Positions 49,925 through 58,152 of a stretch of DNA of 64,000 nt are shown one piece after another. Position 1 is the stretch's first letter, and every line of letters begins with the position of its first letter. Under the pieces are notes generated by a model. That model was given only the letters and a program-made list of their open reading frames with translations. It did no database searches and was not told the DNA's origin. The stretch is from UBA1794 sp031552405 (GTDB lineage Bacteria; Bacteroidota; Bacteroidia; Bacteroidales; Bacteroidaceae). The stretch lies in assembly GCA_031552405.1 (NCBI GenBank), contig JAVBMN010000029.1, forward strand, positions 1 to 64,000, in the 5' to 3' direction. The translations under genes were made by a program, and so were the position numbers.

Positions 49925-50689
49925 TTAAAATTTGTGGGTAAATCCTACTCCGATGTAGTTGGAGTTGGCTTCGGAATCATCACCGGCCCCTTGCTCGTCA
50001 TCAAAACGGTAGAAAAGAGTCAGTACGTTCTTTTTGTCAATCTTATAGTCGGTACCCACGGTATAACGAACGCGTACTAGTCCGCTTTCATCATAAGGGG
50101 CATCAATCAGATGAGAGAGCTCCAAGGATGCATACGGCTCGAATTTACACTTACGTATATTGTAGGAAACAGCCAGGCGGCTACGTAATACCTTTTTGGG
50201 ATTGGCACGCTCTTCGGTGTAATAGTCCCACTCTTCGGTGACAGTATTGTATGTCGAGTCGGTTTCAGTAGCAGGTACTCCCACCCGATAGGTCTGCTGG
50301 TATTTCTCGCGCAGGGAGAACTTGAAACGGGCAATCTCATAAGACGCTGTCATGTAAGCACTCCAGCGGTGGCGTATCTCCCAATCGCTGTACTTGTTCT
50401 TGGGCGAGTCGTAGTTTATGAGCGAATATGCAGCGCCCACTTTCAGAAAGTCGAACAGTTTATAACCCACATCTATGGTGTTTTCAAAGCGGTCCGTACT
50501 ACGGAAATTATTCCGCGAACGGTACTCCCCTTCCCAACCCAGCGATAACTTGTCGGTGATCTTTTTGCTGAGTTCCAGATTAAAGCTTCCACCCCAGTCG
50601 TTACTGGGAGTTGTAGTCTGCGCTGTGAGGTTGTTTGCCCCCCACAGACTGCAGAAACAAGCTAAAGCAAGTAAACGTGCATGTTTCAT
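49925..50689 (-). CDS. DUF2490 outer-membrane protein
   Basis: A 254-residue exported protein with a signal peptide (1-23, ANNLTAQ) and alternating amphipathic strands ending in an aromatic C-terminus (GVGFTHKF), typical of a small outer-membrane beta-barrel; the pattern fits DUF2490 (WEGEYRSRNNF, WSAYMTASYEIARFKFSLREKYQQTYR). The function is unknown. It lies 14 bp upstream of the Cthe_2159-like gene and 33 bp downstream of the DUF4956 gene, so it could be the outer-membrane part of that system. Confidence 0.78.
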   Translation of the reverse strand: MKHARLLALACFCSLWGANNLTAQTTTPSNDWGGSFNLELSKKITDKLSLGWEGEYRSRNNFRSTDRFENTIDVGYKLFDFLKVGAAYSLINYDSPKNKYSDWEIRHRWSAYMTASYEIARFKFSLREKYQQTYRVGVPATETDSTYNTVTEEWDYYTEERANPKKVLRSRLAVSYNIRKCKFEPYASLELSHLIDAPYDESGLVRVRYTVGTDYKIDKKNVLTLFYRFDDEQGAGDDSEANSNYIGVGFTHKF

Positions 50690-50722
50690 TTCTCTTTTTC
50701 TCTTTATATAATTAAGTAACTA

Positions 50723-51442
50723 TTAAAAAGCGTCTGGTTCGTTGGGCTTAGGCATGCGCTCCATGCGGTCCACGGTATTCTTCTTTTGCGCACTGGTGTA
50801 TGAGATCTTCACGTATACGGTATCTTTCAGAAAGTCGATAGCTCCTACTTCTATACGGTTGATGTCAAGACCGGTACGCTTTACGAGGTCGGCCATCAGC
50901 TCGTTGCGCTTTTCCGGGGTGATCAGGTCGATCTTATCGTATCGTATAATCTTGGTATTGTACGATTTGATCCAGGTGATGCTTTCCAGCGCCCAGATGG
51001 ATAGGATGAAGATCACGTTGGTAGCGATCATTTCCAGATAGCTGATTTGTACAGACAATGCATTGATTACAGAAACGGCAATGATGAGGAAGAGGTACGT
51101 CATCTCGCGGATGGGCACAGACTCCGTACGATAGCGGATGATTCCGAATATGGCAAAGATTCCCAAGGCGAATCCGATCTTCAGTTTTACTCCTCCCAGC
51201 AGGAAGATCAGCAGGAACACACTGATGTTTATCAGTGAGAACGACTGGTAGTATTCCCTGTTTTTGCTTTTCGGGTAATAGAAGAAGTGGATGATTATCC
51301 CCACTACCAGAATGTTGATAGCATAACGTAGCAATAACTGAATCAATCCGTCGGAATCCATCAGTGCGGAACCACCGAGCATTGAAAAATCAAGATCGTC
51401 AGTTAAGTCATTGAACTCATTGAGTTGGTCAAGTAACATCAT
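50723..51442 (-). CDS. DUF4956 membrane protein
   Basis: A 239-residue inner-membrane protein with four helices (about residues 35-52, 68-85, 88-100 and 112-150) and a soluble C-terminal domain (about 155-239). The GGVKLKIGFALGIFAIFGIIRYRTESVPIREMTYLF block is the DUF4956 core. Its C-terminal domain is ferredoxin-fold-like by eye. The family pairs with VTC-type polyphosphate polymerases, here 35 bp upstream, suggesting a joint membrane complex. Role unknown. Confidence 0.85.
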   Translation of the reverse strand: MMLLDQLNEFNDLTDDLDFSMLGGSALMDSDGLIQLLLRYAINILVVGIIIHFFYYPKSKNREYYQSFSLINISVFLLIFLLGGVKLKIGFALGIFAIFGIIRYRTESVPIREMTYLFLIIAVSVINALSVQISYLEMIATNVIFILSIWALESITWIKSYNTKIIRYDKIDLITPEKRNELMADLVKRTGLDINRIEVGAIDFLKDTVYVKISYTSAQKKNTVDRMERMPKPNEPDAF

Positions 51443-51477
51443 AGTCTTTTCTGTATAAAATAGTTTCTTTATAGGAT

Positions 51478-52245
51478 TTATAGTGCAGCAGCCATTCTCT
51501 TTATCTGGCGGATGCGGTCTTTAAAATTATTCTGTCTTAGGGCGGGATTGGTCAGCGCTGATCCGATGCAGTATTTGCTGAAACCCTTCGGGTGGATGCG
51601 CAGGTTGCGCAGGCATTGGCGACTGTAACTGAAACAGAACCCATCTTGTTTCAACTCGATGACCATCAGGTTGCTCAACTTGTAAGTCTGGTCGTTGTCC
51701 AAGTTATGGAAGCCTAAATTAATATCAATGGTGAGGCGCTCGCTTTTTTCTTTGTTGACCAGGGTGATGCGGTCAAAGGAGTTCTGAAGATGGGGTTGTA
51801 TCTCGTCCAGTTGAAACCAAGACTTCTCAGAAATGAAGCTGGTTGCCTCTTCGTTTTCATACTCGTTCCAGCCGGGGAGTTGTATCCGGACTTTCTTGGT
51901 GCGTCCCCGGTTGTTCTTGTTTTTTATCTCAAGGAACACCAAATCGGAACCCACATACTCTCTCATTCGGATCTTCTCACGGGTTGCTTTCCCGCTTTGA
52001 TGCGCGTTATACATCAGCTTGCTCTCGGTATCGAAATAGAGGGTACGGTATGAACTTGTGCGGTTCCCATTGATTTCTTGTACTTGATGACTCTCCTTCA
52101 GGAGATTAAGAAAGGGGATGAGGTTGCTCTGGGGAGTTACAAATTTAGTATCTACCCGGTTCATGAGCTTTACAGCGCCCATTTCTTTCAGGGAGATAGG
52201 GGAAAATTCGTACAGTTTTTCGGCAATTGGATCTTTCAGGGTCAT
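51478..52245 (-). CDS. VTC-domain polyphosphate polymerase family protein
   Basis: A 255-residue cytosolic VTC-domain protein with a triphosphate-tunnel fold. Basic and acidic tunnel residues are visible in LMNRVDTKFV, YRTLYFDT, KIRMREY, FLEIKNKNNRGRTKK and LMVIELKQDG. In yeast the VTC4 domain makes polyphosphate from ATP; bacterial relatives of this size are unproven. The frame extends 11 codons to a TTG at 52278, but the ATG at 52245 is preferred. It heads the four-gene unit and is divergent from the transglycosylase gene; no clear -7 box on its strand. Confidence 0.85.
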   Translation of the reverse strand: MTLKDPIAEKLYEFSPISLKEMGAVKLMNRVDTKFVTPQSNLIPFLNLLKESHQVQEINGNRTSSYRTLYFDTESKLMYNAHQSGKATREKIRMREYVGSDLVFLEIKNKNNRGRTKKVRIQLPGWNEYENEEATSFISEKSWFQLDEIQPHLQNSFDRITLVNKEKSERLTIDINLGFHNLDNDQTYKLSNLMVIELKQDGFCFSYSRQCLRNLRIHPKGFSKYCIGSALTNPALRQNNFKDRIRQIKRMAAAL

Positions 52246-52263
52246 TCCTTTGGAATAATTAGC

Positions 52264-52271
52264 TAATTTTG
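52264..52271 (+). promoter_or_regulatory. Bacteroides-type -7 box for the transglycosylase gene
   Basis: TAATTTTG matches TAnnTTTG, 49 bp before the ATG at 52321. It overlaps the leader of the divergent VTC gene. Confidence 0.45.
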
Positions 52272-52320
52272 TATCCAAATCACTCGATACAAAGCGAATG
52301 ATTCCTAATATACATTATAA

Positions 52321-54282
52321 ATGAAACGAGAGGTTAAACGGTATATTGTGTGGGTTGCTTCTTTTTTTGCAGTTCTTCTGCTTTCTCTTTTCCTGGGACG
52401 TGATATTTGTTTGAATTATCTTATAACCCGCAAAATAAAGGAGATAGAAAATGAAAAGGTCCTATCCATCCGGTATGAGGATCTGCACATGAAGGGGCTC
52501 CGGCAGATAGAGTTGAGTAATCTCACAATCCTCCCAAAAAATAAAGATACGCTGGTTTGTATCTCGCACCTGGCTGTGAGGCTTGATGCATGGAGCATGA
52601 TGAAGCTCACACCTAAGGTGGAGAATTTGATGACGGAGCATATGAGTGTAAACTTTGTGAAACGGGATTCTTCTTCTAACTACGATTTCTTGTTTCGAAA
52701 GAGCAAAGCACCTGCTGCTTCTGTGGCTCGCGATTATGGGAAGCGTACCGAGGGGCTTCTAAATCTTCTCTTTAACATCCTACCGGAGCAGGCCGAAATG
52801 CAAGACTTGCATATAAGGATGGACCGTGATGGGGTGCTGACGAGTTTGCATATACCTCTTTTCTCTAGTAAGGATCACCTGTTTTCTACCGATATAGAGC
52901 TGCATACCCCGGGAGGTGTGCAACGCTGGAAAATGGACGGTGAGCTGCATCCTTCTGCGCATCTGCTCCGTGCTTCGCTTTCTGCTCCTGAGGGGAAGAA
53001 GGTGCATGTGCCGGGACTGAAACGTTGGGACTCGGCTCTTTCTTTTCACTCTCTGTCGTTTAGCGTGAAGGGCAGCCGTAACGGTGGAGTCACTACTCTG
53101 AGCGGAGATGCCGAGGGGAAAGATATGGAGCTTGTCAATGCGCTCCTTTCGCCGCATCCGCTCTGGCTGGATGATGCGCGTATGCATTACGAGGTTGAAA
53201 TAGGAAAGGATTATGTGCATCTTACCGACCGCTCTCTGGTGCGCATGAATGAGTTGGAGTTCAATCCCTCCCTTCGTGCAGAGAAAAAAGGAGAGAAGTG
53301 GCGGATCACTGCAGTCGTGGATAAACCTTTCTTCCCCGCCCAACAGTTGTTCTCTTCCTTCCCGAAGGGACTGTTTGATACGCTTGAAGGAATCCGGGCG
53401 CAGGGTGAACTGGCTTACCATTTCTTGTGGGATGTGAATTTTGCGAATCTGGACTCTCTCCGGTTTGAGAGCGAGCTAAAGAAAAGGAACTTCCGGATTA
53501 TGGACTTTGGAAGCAGCGGGCTGCTGAAACTGAACGCCCCGTTTGTTTATACGGCTTACGACAAAGGAGTTCCGGTACGTACCTTCGAAGTGGGTCCCGG
53601 CAATCCGGGTTATTTGCCGCTCGACAGTATTTCGCCACTGTTGCGTACTGCTGTGTTGCAATCGGAGGATGGCTCATTCTTTTCGCATCGTGGTTTCCGG
53701 ATGGAGGCGTTGCAGGAGGCGCTAATTCACGACCTGAAGGTGGGGCGTTTTGCCCGTGGGGGAAGCACCATTTCCATGCAGTTGGTGAAGAATGTGTTCC
53801 TGAACCGCAATAAGAATCTGCTTCGTAAGCTGGAAGAAGCCTTGATTGTATGGCTCATAGAAAACGAAGGACTTTCCTCCAAGCACCGCATGTACGAGGT
53901 GTATCTCAATATCTGCGAGTGGGGGCCGGGCGTGTATGGCGCCCGTGAGGCAGCCCGGTTTTATTTCGATAAGGAGGCCTCCCGTCTGACGCCAGAGGAG
54001 GCCATCTTCCTGGCTTCCATTGTGCCTAAGCCGAAACGGTATCGCAGTCAGTTTACTGCAGAGGGACATTTGCAGCCCTGGCTCGACGGATATTTCCATA
54101 CTCTTGCCCGCCTGATGGCTCGTAGCGGAGTGATTACGGAGGAGCGTGCGGCTTCCATTGATCCGTTTTCAGTACGGCTGACGGGCGTTGCAGCACGACA
54201 AATCCCTACTCTTCCAGGTGACTCCCTGGAAAATGCAGAGGAACCGGCCTTTATGCCGGAGTTGGAAAGGAATGTAGAATAA
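52321..54282 (+). CDS. AsmA-like/GT51 peptidoglycan transglycosylase
   Basis: A 653-residue membrane protein. One N-terminal helix (about 8-26) is followed by a long strand-rich region (30-410) that resembles an AsmA-type domain (ISHLAVRLDAWSMMKLTPKVENLMTEHMSV). The C-terminal GT51 domain (about 415-620) has the catalytic SEDGSFFSHRGF near 448, RGGSTISMQLVKN near 480, RKLEEALIVWLIE and RMYEVYLNICEWGPGVYG. GT51 polymerises lipid II into glycan strands. There is no transpeptidase domain, so it is monofunctional. An AsmA-like extension is not part of ordinary MtgA. It converges with folE; a weak GGCTC/GAGCC hairpin lies at 54283-54299. Confidence 0.82.
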   Translation: MKREVKRYIVWVASFFAVLLLSLFLGRDICLNYLITRKIKEIENEKVLSIRYEDLHMKGLRQIELSNLTILPKNKDTLVCISHLAVRLDAWSMMKLTPKVENLMTEHMSVNFVKRDSSSNYDFLFRKSKAPAASVARDYGKRTEGLLNLLFNILPEQAEMQDLHIRMDRDGVLTSLHIPLFSSKDHLFSTDIELHTPGGVQRWKMDGELHPSAHLLRASLSAPEGKKVHVPGLKRWDSALSFHSLSFSVKGSRNGGVTTLSGDAEGKDMELVNALLSPHPLWLDDARMHYEVEIGKDYVHLTDRSLVRMNELEFNPSLRAEKKGEKWRITAVVDKPFFPAQQLFSSFPKGLFDTLEGIRAQGELAYHFLWDVNFANLDSLRFESELKKRNFRIMDFGSSGLLKLNAPFVYTAYDKGVPVRTFEVGPGNPGYLPLDSISPLLRTAVLQSEDGSFFSHRGFRMEALQEALIHDLKVGRFARGGSTISMQLVKNVFLNRNKNLLRKLEEALIVWLIENEGLSSKHRMYEVYLNICEWGPGVYGAREAARFYFDKEASRLTPEEAIFLASIVPKPKRYRSQFTAEGHLQPWLDGYFHTLARLMARSGVITEERAASIDPFSVRLTGVAARQIPTLPGDSLENAEEPAFMPELERNVE

Positions 54283-54306
54283 GGCTCAGACAAAGAGCCA
54301 CTGCGG

Positions 54307-54879
54307 TTATTTACGATTGATCAGGTTCATAAACTCTTCACGGGTTTTGGCCTGATTGAAAACACCGGTAAAGTCGGACGTAGTGGTTAGCGCATTCTGC
54401 TTTTCCACGCCGCGCATTTGCATGCAGAGGTGGCCGGCTTCTATGACTACCATTACACCAAGAGGGTTCAGGGTATCCTGGATGCACTGTTTGATTTGCA
54501 GGGTCATACGTTCCTGTATCTGCAGGCGGTGGGAAAATATGTCCACCACACGGGCTATCTTGCTCAGTCCGGTGATATAGCCGTTCGGAATGTAGGCTAC
54601 ATGTACTTTGCCGTAAAAAGGTAGTACATGGTGCTCGCAAAGGGAGTAAAAGTCGATGTCCTTTACAATCACCATCTGGCGGTAATCCTCCTTGAAGCGG
54701 GCTGAGAGGAGCACAGCGTTGGGGTCTTCCTCGTATCCGCGGGTCAGGTTCAGCATAGATTTGGCCATGCGTTTGGGGGTTTTCAATAGTCCTTCACGTT
54801 CAGGGTCTTCGCCCAGCAGGGATAAGATGGCGTGATAGTGTTCCATCAGCGCCTTTTGTCTCTCTTCTTTATTCATCAT
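54307..54879 (-). CDS. folE: GTP cyclohydrolase I
   Basis: FolE converts GTP to dihydroneopterin triphosphate, the first step of folate synthesis. The 190-residue product has the zinc ligands C81, H84 (LCEHHVLPFYG) and C152 (GHLCMQMRG), and the HRLQIQERMT segment. The length is normal. The start overlaps the SPOR gene stop by 4 bases, so the two are coupled. It is the last gene of the tpiA - SPOR - folE run. Confidence 0.96.
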   Translation of the reverse strand: MMNKEERQKALMEHYHAILSLLGEDPEREGLLKTPKRMAKSMLNLTRGYEEDPNAVLLSARFKEDYRQMVIVKDIDFYSLCEHHVLPFYGKVHVAYIPNGYITGLSKIARVVDIFSHRLQIQERMTLQIKQCIQDTLNPLGVMVVIEAGHLCMQMRGVEKQNALTTTSDFTGVFNQAKTREEFMNLINRK

Positions 54880-55457
54880 CGGATAATGAGTACCTGTGAG
54901 CGTACGATGGTTGATTCATTGAACACTCCGGAGTTGCTAATACGTTGTTTCATTGTGACGGCCTCTTCGCGGGTCAGAAAATCGCCTATCACGCACACCC
55001 AGCGGGGCGATACGAAGATGGGGTAGGCTGATACATCGGGGAAAAATGTCCGTGCTTTTGCGGCTGCAGCGGCAGCCTGGTTTTTGGCCTCACGCGTGGC
55101 GGGGCCTGAATAGATCTGTACGCGGTATCCGCTCTTCTTTACCGACTCGGAAGATACCACCTGGCGGTGCGAGGAGGTGCTGTCGGTGCTGTGGGAAGAG
55201 GGGGCTTTGTCGGCCAGATTATTCTTTGGCAAAGAAGTTTGTGCACTACCGGAATTGCTTGTAGAGGGCGACCAGCGGCGTGGGGTTACCGATCCCTTCT
55301 TGAGCCATTCGGTCAGGCGGGCATCTTGGTCGATTGTGACTACTCCCTGCCCCTCTGCCGGGGTTTCCAGTGAGCTTACAATGGAGTTGTTTTGCGCCAT
55401 TACCTCTCCTGCAATACAGAAAAGGCCGGTGAGTATTGGCAGTACTATTCTTTGCAT
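54876..55457 (-). CDS. SPOR-domain secreted protein
   Basis: A 193-residue exported protein: signal peptide 1-21 (CIAGEVMAQ), a low-complexity serine-rich linker (residues 60-105) and a C-terminal SPOR domain (about 110-185; KSGYRVQIYSGPATREAKN, RWVCVIGDFLTREEAV). SPOR domains bind denuded peptidoglycan glycans at division sites. The gene sits between tpiA and folE as in other Bacteroidales genomes I recall; the metabolic neighbours do not explain its role. A 92-bp gap with an inverted repeat precedes it. Confidence 0.85.
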   Translation of the reverse strand: MQRIVLPILTGLFCIAGEVMAQNNSIVSSLETPAEGQGVVTIDQDARLTEWLKKGSVTPRRWSPSTSNSGSAQTSLPKNNLADKAPSSHSTDSTSSHRQVVSSESVKKSGYRVQIYSGPATREAKNQAAAAAAKARTFFPDVSAYPIFVSPRWVCVIGDFLTREEAVTMKQRISNSGVFNESTIVRSQVLIIR

Positions 55458-55484
55458 AATTTTTAGGATAAGAAAGAGGAGGAG

Positions 55485-55529
55485 AGTGTACCGCTCCTTA
55501 TCGGAGTGGACCGGATGGGGCGGTACACT
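55485..55529. repeat. Inverted repeat between tpiA and the SPOR gene
   Basis: AGTGTACCGC (55485-55494) pairs with GCGGTACACT (55520-55529); the 25-nt interior holds a smaller TCC/GGA pairing. It starts 20 bp after tpiA on the - strand. No T-run follows, so it may be an mRNA-processing or leaky terminator structure between the two genes. Confidence 0.5.
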
Positions 55530-55549
55530 GTATGTCCTCAGAGCATTAA

Positions 55550-56305
55550 TTAAAATGCGTCAATGATTGCTTTGAAGTCGGCTACTTTCAAAGAAGCACC
55601 ACCGATCAAACCACCGTCTACGTCGGCGTTTGCAAACAATTCCTTTGCGTTGGAGGCGTTGCAGCTTCCACCGTACAGGATGGAAGTATTCTGAGCTACT
55701 TCTTCGCCATACTTTTCTACGATGGTAGAGCGGATGTAAGCGTGGATTTCCTGCGCCTGATCAGAAGTGGCAGTCTTACCGGTACCGATAGCCCAAACGG
55801 GTTCGTAAGCCAGTACGATCTTTGAGAAATCTTCAGCTGAGAAGTCGTACAAAGAACCTGCAAGCTGGCTCAGCACTACTTCATTTTGCTTACCTGCTTC
55901 GCGCTCTTCCAATACTTCTCCGATGCAGAAGATGGGAGTAAGTCCGTTGGCCAGCACCAGTTTTACTTTTTCCTTCAGGATTTCAGCGGTTTCACCATAG
56001 TATGCGCGACGTTCTGAGTGGCCCAGGATTACATACTTTGCTCCGGTAGAAGCAACCATAGCAGCAGAAATTTCACCGGTGTATGCACCCGCTTCCTTGT
56101 CGGCACAGTTCTCAGCACCTACACCAATCTTGGCAGCGTCCACAACGGGAGTCACGGATGCCAGGTGGATGAAGGGGGTGCAGATTACCACATCGCAATT
56201 AGGAGTTGCGGCAGCCAGTGCTTCGTTCAGTTCTTTCGCTAAGGCCACGCCCTCCTGGAGGGTCTTGTTCATTTTCCAGTTTCCTGCAACAATGTTCTTT
56301 CTCAT
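55550..56305 (-). CDS. tpiA: Triosephosphate isomerase
   Basis: TpiA interconverts dihydroxyacetone phosphate and glyceraldehyde 3-phosphate. From the ATG at 56305 the product is 251 residues, the usual length, with N9 and K11 (MRKNIVAGNWKMN), the catalytic histidine in ILGHSERR, the catalytic glutamate in AYEPVWAIGTGKTA and the phosphate-binding GLIGGASL loop. The frame is open without a stop into the DoxX-like gene upstream, which would give a 654-residue fusion; I treat tpiA as its own cistron because its conserved start is intact. The neighbouring A7 tract may explain the loss of the stop. Confidence 0.93.
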   Translation of the reverse strand: MRKNIVAGNWKMNKTLQEGVALAKELNEALAAATPNCDVVICTPFIHLASVTPVVDAAKIGVGAENCADKEAGAYTGEISAAMVASTGAKYVILGHSERRAYYGETAEILKEKVKLVLANGLTPIFCIGEVLEEREAGKQNEVVLSQLAGSLYDFSAEDFSKIVLAYEPVWAIGTGKTATSDQAQEIHAYIRSTIVEKYGEEVAQNTSILYGGSCNASNAKELFANADVDGGLIGGASLKVADFKAIIDAF

Positions 56306-57514
56306 TTCATTTGTTATTAAAGGGTTGATATGTTTTGCTTTTTTTGCTTTCTTCTTGGAGAGATGTCCTTTGATCTTGTCCAGCGGCCGTAGTATCAGGA
56401 GGTCCGCCATCAGGATGAAGAGGAGGGGAAGGATGTACCACAGGATGCAGTTGGTCACTATTTTACTCTTGCTGAGTTCGCCCGGGTTGGTAAGGGCGGG
56501 GAGGTCTTCCAGGCGCCCGGTCAGCTGGTATTCATCCGGTAGCTGGGAGTGGTGCCACTTGTTCAGCACTACACCTTTGCGCAACAGCATTACCCCGGGG
56601 TTGGAACGGATGATGGTAAGCAGTACGATGTTGTCTGCTCCCAGGAAGGGATAATCCGCTCCCGTCCGTTCTTTCCATGCTTCTATTTCTTTTTCTCCGG
56701 AGGAGGTTACGCCATAAAAGGAGTATCCGTTCTCCTGACTGTAGTCATAGAGTTCATTGATCAGGTCGATGTCGCTTTCATCGGCTTCCTCAATGCGGGG
56801 GGCGATGAGCAGGAAGAGGTATTCATCGGAGGTGAGCAGCGAGTCGGTAAGGTCGTCCAGTGTGGCCCGGTCGTAGAGTGCGAAATCCAGGAAGTTTCCC
56901 TTCTCATCTGCCTCGTGGATGGCTTTATGCAGGTCTTTCCCTATTTTGTACGGACGAAAATCAATCACGGGCAGGTGCATGTTGCAGTAGGCAGCAAACA
57001 TCAGGATGTATATTATCGAATACAGGGGTGCTACCAGTCGGAAGCCGTATTTGATGAAAGGGATGATTCGTTTGCCTTTTATGGAGATTACTGTGGCGGC
57101 AGCCAGCAGTACTACGTTCTTCCAGAAGGTTTGCCAGTTGGTCAGCACCCAGGCATCGCCAAAGCACCCGCAGTCGCTTACCGGGTTTTCAATGGCCAGG
57201 TAAAGGGTGAGCGGAGTCATGACGGCCATAAAGAGGAGCACCAGGGCCGAGTTGGTTTTGCGACGGATGCCCAGCAGCAAGTTGGTACCCAATACAAACT
57301 CTATGGTGAAAAGCAAAAAGGAGAGGAGGAAGAAATACACCCCTTCCGTGGCTTCATGAAAGCCAAAGGCTACAGCATAATCCTTTATCTTCAGCGCTGT
57401 GCCTTGCGGATCTACCGCCTTGACAAAGCCCGAAAAGATGAAGGCCGCGGCCAACAGGAAACGGCATACATTTGTGGTTACATTCCAGAATATGTCTTTA
57501 CCCTTCTTTGTCAA
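56306..57514 (-). CDS. DoxX/MauE-like membrane protein (BT_3928 type), in frame with tpiA
   Basis: This is the first 403 residues of a 654-residue reading frame. It has four N-terminal membrane helices of DoxX/MauE type (about residues 12-165) with a periplasmic CGCFGD motif near 115, a soluble region (about 200-345) that resembles a thioredoxin-like domain, and a final helix (about 355-375) with a lysine-rich tail (SKKKAKKAKH). Bacteroides relatives (BT_3928 family) are separate proteins encoded just before tpiA. Here no stop intervenes; a one-base change in the A7 tract would end it at TAATAA (56314-56319). The start is a TTG overlapping the DUF1599 gene by 17 bases. Confidence 0.75.
56339..56345 (-). 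other. A7 homopolymer at the DoxX-like/tpiA junction
   Basis: The coding (-) strand reads GC-AAAAAAA-GC. With seven A the frame runs into tpiA; with six (or eight minus three) the frame would read KKQNISTL and stop at TAATAA. It is either a sequencing or assembly slip, a real fusion, or a polymerase/ribosome slippage site. Confidence 0.6.
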
Positions 57515-58046
57515 AATCCATTTTTATGAGTCCGAATACGGCATAATTGATCATGTCCATGTAATTGGCATCAATCCCCTCTGAGGCCAGGGTGTTTCCA
57601 CCCAAGTCTTCAATCTGCTTGGTGCGGTAGAGTTTCATCAGGATGAGGTCGGTATAGGAGCTGATGCGCATGCTTCGCCAGGCCTCGTCATAGTCGTGGT
57701 TCTTAGCGATCATCAGGTTTAGAGCTTCTTTGGCATAACGATCGTAAAGGTCCAGTGCTTCGCCGGAGGTGATGTCTGCCTTTTCTACAAACCCGCGTTC
57801 CAACTGAATCAATCCTACGATGCCGTAGTTTACGATAGCTATGAACTCGGAACGGACGCCTTCATCTACCATGCTCACGCCCTTTACTTCGATGGAACGG
57901 ATGCGGTTGGCCTTGATCAGGATCTGGTCTGTTACAGAGCAGGGGCGCATGATGCGCCATGCTGCACCATAGTCGTGCAACTTTTTTGAAAAGAGGTCTC
58001 TGCAGGTGGCTATTATCTGCTCGAATTGCCTGTTTGTATGTTCCAT
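57498..58046 (-). CDS. DUF1599 protein
   Basis: A 182-residue soluble protein with two copies of the DUF1599 motif, recognisable by DYGAAWRIMRPCSVTDQILIKANRIR (about residues 25-50) and DYDEAWRSMRISSYTDLILMKLYRTK (about 125-150). Function unknown; a nucleotide-binding or modification-related helical fold has been proposed for the family. ATG 58046 is used; the frame opens 11 codons earlier. It heads the run DUF1599 - DoxX-like - tpiA - SPOR - folE with a 17-base overlap to the next gene. The internal duplication is clear. Confidence 0.83.
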   Translation of the reverse strand: MEHTNRQFEQIIATCRDLFSKKLHDYGAAWRIMRPCSVTDQILIKANRIRSIEVKGVSMVDEGVRSEFIAIVNYGIVGLIQLERGFVEKADITSGEALDLYDRYAKEALNLMIAKNHDYDEAWRSMRISSYTDLILMKLYRTKQIEDLGGNTLASEGIDANYMDMINYAVFGLIKMDFDKEG

Positions 58047-58067
58047 GATTACACGTCTTTTGGACTG

Positions 58068-58075
58068 CAAAGTTA
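58068..58075 (-). promoter_or_regulatory. Bacteroides-type -7 box for the DUF1599-tpiA-folE run
   Basis: The - strand reads TAACTTTG, 21 bp before the ATG. Full TAnnTTTG match. Confidence 0.45.
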
Positions 58076-58089
58076 GCACTTTTCTCTCA

Positions 58090-58131
58090 TATAAAAGAGA
58101 GAGGGTGCTTTAAAATTTTTAAAGCACCCTC
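58090..58131 (-). terminator. Terminator of the M23 peptidase gene
   Basis: GAGGGTGCTTTAAAA (58101-58115) pairs with TTTTAAAGCACCCTC (58117-58131). On the - strand it follows the peptidase stop by 21 bp and is trailed by TCTCTCTTTTAT. Confidence 0.82.
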
Positions 58132-58152
58132 ACGGTCAACTATTTGTATTTA

